Of a stretch of 64,000 bases of DNA, positions 58,448 to 63,981 are shown piece after piece. Positions within the stretch are counted from its first letter, which is position 1, and each line of letters begins with the position of its first letter. A program made the position numbers and the translations under genes. The DNA is from Streptacidiphilus sp. P02-A3a (GTDB lineage: Bacteria > Actinomycetota > Actinomycetes > Streptomycetales > Streptomycetaceae): contig NZ_CP048289.1 of the NCBI RefSeq assembly GCF_014084105.1, forward strand, positions 7,449,922 through 7,513,921. The letters are read 5' to 3'. The notes under the pieces were generated by a model, which was not told where the DNA came from, did not search any database, and saw only the letters and a program-made list of their open reading frames with translations.

Positions 58448-58675
58448 TCAGGCGACGAAGCCCGGGATCTTCTCGGCGGCGGCGGTCAGCTCCGCCGCCG
58501 TGAACCGGAGTTCCGGCGACCCGTCGCCCAGCTTGGTGTCACGGACGGCGTAGCCGCCGCCCTCCAGCTCGGCCACGGACAGGCAGTCCTCGGCGCTGCC
58601 GGAGTTGTCGCTGTTGCCGCCGCACAGGGCCGCGAACGGCCCCGTGACCTTCCGCTCGTACAGGTTGTCCGCCAT
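58448..58675 (-). CDS. Small DUF397-like protein, possible substrate of the JmjC enzyme
   Basis: A 75-residue protein. The C-terminal half (GGYAVRDTKLGDGSPELRFTAAELTAAAEKIPGFV in parts) matches the DUF397 pattern VRDSKDPxGPxLxFxxxEWxAF; the N-terminal half (MADNLYERKVTGPFAALCGGNSDNSGSAEDCLSV in parts) is unusual, with two Cys and a Gly/Asn/Ser stretch. Unlike most DUF397 genes it has no Xre gene beside it; instead a hairpin and a JmjC oxygenase gene follow. ATG at 58675. Confidence 0.75.
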   Translation of the reverse strand: MADNLYERKVTGPFAALCGGNSDNSGSAEDCLSVAELEGGGYAVRDTKLGDGSPELRFTAAELTAAAEKIPGFVA

Positions 58676-58767
58676 GGCGGTTACCTCCACTTGTTGGTTG
58701 TCCGCGCTCGGTTGGCGCGGGGCGGTGCACTTGCCCCCGGCGGGATCGCCCGCCGGGTGTCTTGGGA

Positions 58768-58809
58768 GCCCCGACCGTCCGCCGCAGGGGAACTAGGACG
58801 GCCGGGGCT
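58768..58809 (-). terminator. Terminator at the end of the five-gene operon
   Basis: AGCCCCGACCGTCC pairs with GGACGGCCGGGGCT (one G-T pair) across a 14-nt loop, 2 bp past the stop at 58812. It is a relative of the hairpin at 56878-56927. Confidence 0.65.
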
Positions 58810-58811
58810 GA

Positions 58812-59234
58812 TCAGGGGGTGTGGCCGGGCGGACGGGGAGCCTCCGCCTGCATCGGCAAGATGACTTCCGCATCGGACATCGGGCACTCAGCGCCCAACG
58901 GGTTCTCGTGCGGTGCCACGTGCCGCCGCGTCACTGCCACCTTCCGAGCGCACCAGGAGTCGGGGCAGCGGATGCTAGTGATCTGAATGACCACGTCGGC
59001 GGAGCCGGTCGCGTCGAATCGCTGGGTGAACACCCGCGTACTGCCCGGTGCGGACCCTCGCGGGCGGATGGTGACCCCCGCCTCTTTGAGCATCGTCTGC
59101 ACTGTCCCGGGCGACACGCTCAGCTTGGACGCTATCCGGCGAATCGACGTAGGCAGCGGGTAGAGCCGCACCGCCTCAGCCTTGGTCGCGTCCCAAACCT
59201 CCGGCGGGATACGGCGCTTGTCCGGGTCTCTCAT
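58812..59234 (-). CDS. Helix-turn-helix protein, last gene of the overlapping operon
   Basis: A 140-residue basic protein. Seen: MRDPDKRRIPPEVWDATKAEAVRLYPLPTSIRRIASKLSVSPGTVQTMLKEAGVTIRPRG (in parts), a resolvase/MerR-like helix-turn-helix, then a domain with ITSIRCPDSWCARKVAVTRRH and ECPMSD whose Cys/His residues could bind zinc. Probably binds DNA; target unknown. The start is set by an ATGA overlap with the upstream gene. Confidence 0.72.
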   Translation of the reverse strand: MRDPDKRRIPPEVWDATKAEAVRLYPLPTSIRRIASKLSVSPGTVQTMLKEAGVTIRPRGSAPGSTRVFTQRFDATGSADVVIQITSIRCPDSWCARKVAVTRRHVAPHENPLGAECPMSDAEVILPMQAEAPRPPGHTP

Positions 59235-59497
59235 ATCTGCTGCCCCCTCGGCGCGTGCTCCGGGGAGTTGCGCGCGGCCACGTTCGGTTGATCGGCGTAG
59301 TTCGCAACCATCTGGAGACGGAGCTTCAAGCAGGGCTCGCACCCGGAGACGGGGGCCGTGCCACCCGGAGTACGGAGCGGACCCAGGTACCGGGTTCTCG
59401 CCCATTTGAGACAGAACCAGCACCAGCCCGTGCCCCAGAGTCGCGAGTCATCCTCGTCCGCGCTGCGGGGCGGAACCGCTAGATCAAGGGAGATCAT
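59231..59497 (-). CDS. Small cysteine-rich hypothetical protein
   Basis: An 88-residue protein with two CXXC pairs, WCWFCLKW and GCEPCLKLRL, suggesting one zinc site. No family recognised. Joined to both neighbours by ATGA overlaps, so it is part of a cotranslated chain. Confidence 0.65.
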   Translation of the reverse strand: MISLDLAVPPRSADEDDSRLWGTGWCWFCLKWARTRYLGPLRTPGGTAPVSGCEPCLKLRLQMVANYADQPNVAARNSPEHAPRGQQI

Positions 59498-59853
59498 CCG
59501 CCCTCCCCCTGCGCCGGGCTGGTCTCGCGGGCCACAGCGAGCAGCCGCAGCGCCTCCGTGATCGTCTCCAGGACGGGGACGGACACGGTCCCGAGGCGGA
59601 CACGTTCCTCCCCGAAGGGGTCGACGTTGACAACGGGGGTCGCCCCGTCCAGGCCCAAGAGATGCATCTGCGTCATGAATTCCAGGCGCGCCACGTAGGT
59701 CCGATCGACTCGCGGCCTCTTCGGGGCCGGGGCATCGTCGCCGTATTCGGTCTGGTCGTCCATGGCCCGTGTTCCTTGCTGGGATGGCACTGACTTCGTC
59801 ACTCGGTCGGATGGCCGCAACGCCGTCTTCTTCTGCGGCAGTTGGCTAGTCAT
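59494..59853 (-). CDS. Hypothetical protein
   Basis: A 119-residue protein: basic, Gln/Lys-rich start (MTSQLPQKKTALRPSDRV), an acidic middle (MDDQTEYGDDAPAPKRPRVD) and a folded-looking C-terminal part (YVARLEFMTQMHLLGLDGATPVVNV in parts; GTVSVPVLETITEALRLLAV). The ATG at 59853 is chosen because it overlaps the upstream stop (ATGA). Function unknown. Confidence 0.62.
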   Translation of the reverse strand: MTSQLPQKKTALRPSDRVTKSVPSQQGTRAMDDQTEYGDDAPAPKRPRVDRTYVARLEFMTQMHLLGLDGATPVVNVDPFGEERVRLGTVSVPVLETITEALRLLAVARETSPAQGEGG

Positions 59854-60026
59854 GCCGCCTGCCTTCCCACAGCCGGCCGAACGCAGCGCGGGCACTCGCA
59901 CGGCGGGTACTGCTGCGATTGCAGGGGGCCGTCACTGACGAGCAGTTGTTCCCGCAGCAGCGTCCGCTTCCCCGTCGCGGCGTTGACGACATAGACCCGC
60001 ACTCGGATCGCCGGTTCGTCGCTCAT
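59850..60026 (-). CDS. Very small hypothetical protein with a CXXC
   Basis: A 58-residue protein (MSDEPAIRVRVYVVNAATG, REQLLVSDGPLQ, CECPRCVRPAVG). The C-terminal CECPRC could bind metal. The start at 60026 is set by the ATGA overlap with the upstream gene; a GTG at 60038 would add four residues. Confidence 0.58.
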   Translation of the reverse strand: MSDEPAIRVRVYVVNAATGKRTLLREQLLVSDGPLQSQQYPPCECPRCVRPAVGRQAA

Positions 60027-60379
60027 GTCTCGACCCACAACCCGCAGCAGTGCTCCACGACGGGGCCGCCGTCGGCGTCCTTGGCCGCGTCCTCCTTCTC
60101 CCGCAGCTCTGCCAGGACTTCCCGCAACTCCGCTACCTGGACCCGCGAAGCCGCCTCGGCCTCGGCAAGGTCGATGAGGGCCACGGCGTCCTCCAAGGCA
60201 ATCGGGCCGAAGTCGAACCCGACCACTCCCCCCTGTCCGAGGACCGGGTGGGCGGGACGTCCGATGTCGATGCCGATGGCTGCCATGGCCGCTCGGAGGC
60301 GTCTCGCCATACTCATTACCGGGGCGTCCCCGGGCGTGCTCGGGGCTTCCCTCTCCTGCTGCGTTGCTGCCTGGGTCAT
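60023..60379 (-). CDS. Hypothetical coiled-coil protein, first gene of the overlapping operon
   Basis: A 118-residue protein: Gln/Glu-rich start, MARRLRAAMAAIGIDIGRP, then IALEDAVALIDLAEAEAASRVQVAELREVLAELREKEDAA (in parts) with coiled-coil heptads, and a Cys pair near the end (EHCCGLW). First in a leftward chain of five genes with stop/start overlaps. Divergent from the Xre regulator gene, which may control it. Confidence 0.65.
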   Translation of the reverse strand: MTQAATQQEREAPSTPGDAPVMSMARRLRAAMAAIGIDIGRPAHPVLGQGGVVGFDFGPIALEDAVALIDLAEAEAASRVQVAELREVLAELREKEDAAKDADGGPVVEHCCGLWVET

Positions 60380-60478
60380 GGCGCTATCCGTTTCTCACGA
60401 TCGGGTATCACCAGGGTTCCGCGCGGGCACCATCGCTGACAGTAGGCGCATGATGACTTTTCAAATCGGCATCAAGGG
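60380..60478. promoter_or_regulatory. Divergent promoter region between the small-gene operon and the Xre gene
   Basis: 99 bp with A/T-rich spots (ATGATGACTTTTCAAATC near the Xre side). It must hold both promoters; no clear dyad operator was seen. Confidence 0.4.
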
Positions 60479-61312
60479 GTGCACGTCTTGACCGCAGAGA
60501 ACGAAGTACCGGAGCCCTCAACATCACTACCGGCGTGGGCCGGGGCACAGATCGTTGCGCGACGGGAAGCTCAAGGGATGTCCCAGCGCGACCTAGCCGC
60601 AGCGATGCAGGAGAGCCAGGGAACCATCCTGCGATGGGAGAAGGGGCGCAGGACACCATCACTGGCACAGGCCCGCCTCTTGGACCAAGTACTACGAACT
60701 GACGGCCTGTTCGAGGGGTTACACCCCCTGTGGCTCCAGCACGCACACCCGAGTTGGTTCGGGGCGTACGTCGAGATGGAGCAACGGGCAACCGAGGCAC
60801 GCATTTTCGAACCACAGATCATCCCGGCCCTCTTTCAGACAGAGGACTACGCCCGCGCCACACTGGCGCAACTCCGCCCGGACCAGGACCGACTAGAGGA
60901 CTTGTTGACTGCCCGTATGTCTCGGCAAGAGATCCTTGGGCGGGATGACCGGCTCCGGGTGTGGGCCGTGATGGACGAGTCCGTGCTCGGTCGCGCCCTC
61001 GGCGGCCCCGAGGTCATGAGCGCACAGCTTGAACGCCTGCTGCGCGAGGGAGAGCATCCACGAACGGTGATCCAGGTGGTGCCGAGCACCACCCACGATC
61101 GGCCGGGACTGTCAGGTGCATTCACCGTTCTGACGCTCTCCCAGCACAACGGGGCTCTCTATGCGGACGGGTTCTTGCAGGGGCGCACGTCTGCCGATCA
61201 GGCTGACGTGATTCAGGGCCGCCACGCCTATGATCTGCTTGTGTCGGCAGCGCAGCCCGTCGGGCGATCGGCCGACATGATTCGTGACTATCTCAAGGGA
61301 GACAAGTGGTGA
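60479..61312 (+). CDS. Xre-family regulator with DUF5753 domain
   Basis: A 277-residue actinobacterial regulator. Seen: N-terminal helix-turn-helix (QIVARREAQGMSQRDLAAAMQESQGTILRWEKGRRTPS in parts), then the DUF5753 domain (FEPQIIPALFQTEDYARATL, RQEILGRDDRLRVWAVMDESVL in parts, VIQVVPSTTHDRPGLSGAFTVL). Such proteins act with the DUF397 protein encoded downstream in development/antibiotic control, as WhiJ-type pairs do. Start uncertain: TTG at 60488 has AAGGGG at ideal distance, GTG at 60479 does not. Confidence 0.9.
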   Translation: MHVLTAENEVPEPSTSLPAWAGAQIVARREAQGMSQRDLAAAMQESQGTILRWEKGRRTPSLAQARLLDQVLRTDGLFEGLHPLWLQHAHPSWFGAYVEMEQRATEARIFEPQIIPALFQTEDYARATLAQLRPDQDRLEDLLTARMSRQEILGRDDRLRVWAVMDESVLGRALGGPEVMSAQLERLLREGEHPRTVIQVVPSTTHDRPGLSGAFTVLTLSQHNGALYADGFLQGRTSADQADVIQGRHAYDLLVSAAQPVGRSADMIRDYLKGDKW

Positions 61313-61524
61313 CTTTTGCAAGTGACTTGAACGGCGCGCCCTGGCGCAAGAGCAGCTACAGCGACAACGGCGGCAACTGCATCGAAACGGCCGCTGGCTT
61401 CATCCCCGGAGCTGTCCCCGTGCGTGACAGCAAGGACCCCGAGGGTCCTGCTCTGGTGTTCCCTGCCGCTGCGTTCGCGGCGTTCGTGGGCGCGGTCAAG
61501 GCCGGCGAATTCGGCACCATCTGA
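61309..61524 (+). CDS. DUF397 protein, partner of the Xre regulator
   Basis: A 71-residue protein with the family hallmarks: PWRKSSYSDNGGNCIETA, VPVRDSKDPEGPALVFPAAAFAAFVGAVK (in parts). Its GTG overlaps the stop of the Xre gene (GTGA) with AAGGGAG upstream. Small acidic partners of this kind are thought to modulate the Xre protein, possibly as an antidote to its activity. A terminator follows. Confidence 0.92.
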   Translation: MTFASDLNGAPWRKSSYSDNGGNCIETAAGFIPGAVPVRDSKDPEGPALVFPAAAFAAFVGAVKAGEFGTI

Positions 61525-61549
61525 CCGCAGCACCACCCGGCTGCACCCG

Positions 61550-61587
61550 CGCCCCCCTGTAGGCCATCAGCGGCCCGCAGGGGGGCG
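61550..61587. terminator. Terminator after the Xre/DUF397 pair
   Basis: Perfect 10-bp arms CGCCCCCCTG/CAGGGGGGCG with an 18-nt loop. It lies between convergent stops. Confidence 0.7.
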
Positions 61588-61596
61588 TTCTCGTGC

Positions 61597-61977
61597 CTAC
61601 GCGGCCACCAGGGCGGCAGGCTGTCGCGCAGCCAGCTCGGTGCCGTCGGCGTCGCCGTCCGGCCTGGTGCCGACCACCCATTCCCCGGCCGTCCGGAAGC
61701 AGCCCGTTTCGGTCGAGCGGGGCCACTCGGCCATACCCACCAGCGCACCCCCCGGGGCACGCGCCTCAACCCGGAACGCCGGGTAAGAACTCGCGGCCAA
61801 GAGGCGCGCCAGGACGGCCCCGTGCGCCCGCAGGACGGCCGCTAGGCGCGGCCACCCGTCCACAGGCTCACGGGCGAACGGGGCGGGCACACGGGGGCAG
61901 GGACGCCATACGGGAAGGCCGTTCACCTCGACGGCTACGGCGGCGGCGAGGGTGACGGCAGCAGGTGCGGTGGGCAT
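61597..61977 (-). CDS. Hypothetical protein of the element
   Basis: A 126-residue Ala/Arg-rich protein: MPTAPAAVTLAAAVAVEVNGLPVWRPCPRV (in parts), REPVDGWPRLAAVLRAHGAVLARLLAAS, YPAFRVEARAPGGALVGMAEWPRS and a C-terminal TGCFRTAGEWVVGTRP. It looks like a small mixed alpha/beta fold; no family recognised. ATG 61977 with a weak AGGAT upstream. The region before it carries repeated GGTAAG motifs. Confidence 0.6.
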   Translation of the reverse strand: MPTAPAAVTLAAAVAVEVNGLPVWRPCPRVPAPFAREPVDGWPRLAAVLRAHGAVLARLLAASSYPAFRVEARAPGGALVGMAEWPRSTETGCFRTAGEWVVGTRPDGDADGTELAARQPAALVAA

Positions 61978-62004
61978 GGGTTCATCCTGCAACCTTTCGT
62001 TGAA

Positions 62005-62042
62005 GGTAAGGACCCTTCGCCCGGAGGGTAAGACGCCCTTAC
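62005..62042. promoter_or_regulatory. Clustered GGTAAG motifs in a leftward promoter
   Basis: GGTAAG at 62005 and 62027 and CCTTAC at 62037, with GACCCTTCGCCCGGAGGGTA forming a small dyad between them, 28-65 bp before the start at 61977. It shares its core with the inverted repeat at 56571. Confidence 0.45.
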
Positions 62043-62097
62043 ACTCTCCGCCCTCGGGATGACGGCCGTCCTCCGGAAGAGTGACCGCCAACACAAA

Positions 62098-62125
62098 GAG
62101 CCCGACCCCAGAGGGGGTCGGGCTC
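62098..62125 (-). terminator. Terminator of the gene at 62142
   Basis: Perfect 12-bp arms GAGCCCGACCCC/GGGGTCGGGCTC with a 4-nt loop, 16 bp past the stop. AAA at 62095 gives UUU at the 3' side. Confidence 0.7.
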
Positions 62126-62141
62126 CGCATGTGTGCCGCCG

Positions 62142-62501
62142 TCAGCTCAGGCGGGCCGCGCACGGCTTGCAGGCCGGTATGCGCTGCCCGTAGATCACCC
62201 GGACGTAGGTCTCTGCGGGCACCTGCTCCGCACGGTGCAGCAGGTTGTACTCACAGGCCCGGGTGAGGCCCGACGGCCCGTCCACGAACTCAGCGCGGTA
62301 GGTGCACGCGCCGTCGATCCAAAGCGCCAGCTCGGTCACACCCTGGCGGGCCGTCCGCAGGTCGTTCGCGGCGGCAGCGTCGGCCATAAGGCTGTCTCGC
62401 GCCTCATCAGTCGTGGCCAGCGCCAGCGCCATGCCGCCCTCGATCGAGTCCAGGATCTCACTGGTGACGACGTCGACGGCGTTGATGCGGGGGAGGTTCA
62501 T
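62142..62501 (-). CDS. Hypothetical protein, preceded by a perfect 18-bp palindrome
   Basis: A 119-residue protein: MNLPRINAVDVVTSEILDSIEGGMALALATTDEARDSLMADAAA (in parts), TELALWIDGACTYRAEF, CEYNLLHRAEQVPAETYVRVIYGQRIPACKPCAARL (in parts). The C-terminal Cys residues (CEYN, CKPC) suggest a metal site. No family recognised. The ATG follows AAAGG. The dyad at 62571 probably controls it. Confidence 0.65.
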   Translation of the reverse strand: MNLPRINAVDVVTSEILDSIEGGMALALATTDEARDSLMADAAAANDLRTARQGVTELALWIDGACTYRAEFVDGPSGLTRACEYNLLHRAEQVPAETYVRVIYGQRIPACKPCAARLS

Positions 62502-62570
62502 GAGCTGGCCTTTCGGGTGGTGCGGCGAGTCCGTCCCGCCGTCGTGCTTACGTGGACAACAGTACCTCGA

Positions 62571-62588
62571 CCTACTCACGTGAGTAGG
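62571..62588. promoter_or_regulatory. Perfect 18-bp palindrome, likely operator
   Basis: CCTACTCACGTGAGTAGG, 70-87 bp upstream of the start at 62501, in an A/T-enriched stretch. The same 9-bp half site CCTACTCAC recurs in the hairpin at 63947-63981. The shape suits a GntR- or TetR-type dimer; the regulator is unknown. Confidence 0.6.
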
Positions 62589-62637
62589 TTGAGGGTGGTC
62601 ACGAAAACATCACTTTCCCGCACCTGGACATGACGAA

Positions 62638-62664
62638 GCCCCCGCCGCAGGCAGCGACGGGGGC
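62638..62664 (-). terminator. Terminator of the small membrane gene
   Basis: GCCCCCGCCGC pairs with GCGACGGGGGC (one mismatch) around a 5-nt loop, 24 bp past the stop at 62689. Confidence 0.55.
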
Positions 62665-62688
62665 AGCGCAGGTTTCACGGGCGGGGCG

Positions 62689-62913
62689 TCAGCGGACCCA
62701 CCCGAAAGCGTGCGAGAGGAAGGCCACGATCAGCCCGGCGACGATCAGCCCGGTGATTGTCGCAGCGACCGGGCGCACGCGCCGCCTGAACTCGACCCAC
62801 CGCAGGTAGCGGCGTCGCCGCCCCGCCTCATGCGCATCCCAAATTACGGCCATTTCGGCCGGCGGCAGGCTGGGCATCCGCTCGTCCCTCGCGTCGATAA
62901 CGTCGATCTTCAC
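62689..62913 (-). CDS. Small membrane-anchored hypothetical protein
   Basis: A 74-residue protein: acidic start (VKIDVIDARDERMPSLPP), AEMAVIWDAHEAGRRRRYLRWVEFRRRV (in parts), strongly basic before one C-terminal membrane helix (TITGLIVAGLIVAFLSHAFGWV). This positive-inside pattern puts the N-terminus in the cytoplasm. The GTG at 62913 is an assumption; longer frames exist. Unknown function, typical of mobile-element mini-genes. Confidence 0.6.
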   Translation of the reverse strand: MKIDVIDARDERMPSLPPAEMAVIWDAHEAGRRRRYLRWVEFRRRVRPVAATITGLIVAGLIVAFLSHAFGWVR

Positions 62914-63030
62914 GAACGGCAGTATGCCGCAACCCGCACAGCTGCGCGACCAAACAGGAAAATTCCTATGCCCGCCCCCGCCTCGGCTGCGCCGCATCCG
63001 AATGACTTGACGCTACTTCCGAGGTAGCCG

Positions 63031-63056
63031 CACCTGCTACCACCTGGTAGCAGGTG
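63031..63056. promoter_or_regulatory. Large dyad with 12-bp arms
   Basis: CACCTGCTACCA and its complement TGGTAGCAGGTG flank a CC spacer. A related smaller dyad GCTACTTCCGAGGTAGC lies just upstream (63012-63028). Likely operator cluster; it lies 118-143 bp before the small membrane gene's start. Confidence 0.55.
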
Positions 63057-63098
63057 CCAATGAACCCCATCACTACCAATCAATCCCCTCACATGCAC

Positions 63099-63180
63099 GG
63101 GGACGCTCCGCCGAGACACTCACTTCCCTACCCACACCCCGCGCGTGCGGCAGCAGCCCAGGCCCCGCACAGGCATCGTC
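63099..63180. repeat. Segmental duplication, copy 1
   Basis: Shares GGGGACGCTCCGCCGAGA, the CTTCCC end, CCCCGCGCGTGCGG, CAGGCCCCGCAC and AGGCATCG, in order, with 63471-63608. Copy 2 has extra ACTTACTT sequence inside. Confidence 0.7.
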
Positions 63181-63279
63181 CGCCTTAGGCCCGCCAACAT
63201 GATGCCGCCCATGCGCCGCTGCCCGCATGCGGCTCCCAGCTAGCTAGCGATAATAAACCCGCAGATGAGACAGATTACC

Positions 63280-63319
63280 GAGTTGACGAAGTAGTGGGGG
63301 GCCACTGGATTGTCAACTC
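63280..63319. repeat. Nested symmetric hairpin
   Basis: GAGTTGAC and GTCAACTC (8 bp) enclose a 5/5 internal loop, then AGTGG/CCACT (5 bp) with a GGGG apical loop. Confidence 0.55.
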
Positions 63320-63470
63320 CCATGTCTGCAGGGAGGAGCCTCAACCGGGCCCCGTACAGCAGCACGTCCGGGATCTCCCACGCGCACGGGGCGAACGCAC
63401 CGGCCAGCCGAGCGCCGAGCTTGCTTGCTTTCTTGCTAGCACACCTTTGACGGCGCGCTAGGGGACGCCC

Positions 63471-63608
63471 CGCCGAGATACTTACTTACTTCCCTCGCCG
63501 CTTCAGCGCGCCAGGCACTTAGTTACTTACTTCCCACGGTGCACCCCCGCGCGTGCGGAGAGCAGCCTGAGCCCAGGCCCCGCACGGCAGCACGCACAGG
63601 CATCGCCC
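63471..63608. repeat. Segmental duplication, copy 2
   Basis: Imperfect copy of 63099-63180 with inserted ACTTACTTACTTCCC runs (63479-63494 and 63517-63535). Confidence 0.7.
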
Positions 63609-63684
63609 CCGCATGCGCGGGGCGAACTCGGCAAGCGCACTGCGATGCGGGACAGACGGGGGCAGATACCCTCCGAGCAAAGCA

Positions 63685-63725
63685 CCCTCAACCCCTTAAG
63701 CGCATGAGGCTTAAGGACTTGAGGG
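63685..63725. repeat. Long imperfect hairpin
   Basis: CCCTCAACCCCTTAAG pairs with CTTAAGGACTTGAGGG (two central mismatches) around a 9-nt loop. Confidence 0.55.
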
Positions 63726-63742
63726 ACTTACCGAAACTCCAA

Positions 63743-63766
63743 GACTCTCAAGAGTCCAAGACTCTT
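63743..63766. repeat. Interlocking dyads (mutually exclusive hairpins)
   Basis: GACTCT, AGAGTC and GACTCTT occur in series, so the middle segment can pair with either flank, the layout of an attenuator-type switch. Confidence 0.45.
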
Positions 63767-63946
63767 GAACACCTGCGGACCCAATCATGCATATCGATTA
63801 ATGTCAACCATAATCCTGAGTAGGGGTACACAGAATTACGATGGCAGGCTGCATGACACGGGGAAGCCACCGCGCGCATTCCAGGTAATAATTTACACTT
63901 TCGGTGCGCTAGATTTACGGATACGTCAGCCCGCGCAACGCAAAGA

Positions 63947-63981
63947 GGCCCGGACCTACTCACCGTGAGTAGGTCCGGGCC
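63947..63981. terminator. Perfect hairpin at the right edge
   Basis: Perfect 17-bp arms with a single central base; the inner part is CCTACTCAC/GTGAGTAGG, as in the palindrome at 62571. Terminator for a leftward gene entering from beyond 64000, or an operator. Confidence 0.6.

Noticed and set aside
63539..63823. 94-codon ORF reading HPRACGEQ...
   Set aside because: Its peptide pattern arises from repeat DNA (CRISPR-like), and the composition shifts to Lys/Gln-rich nonsense; not a gene.
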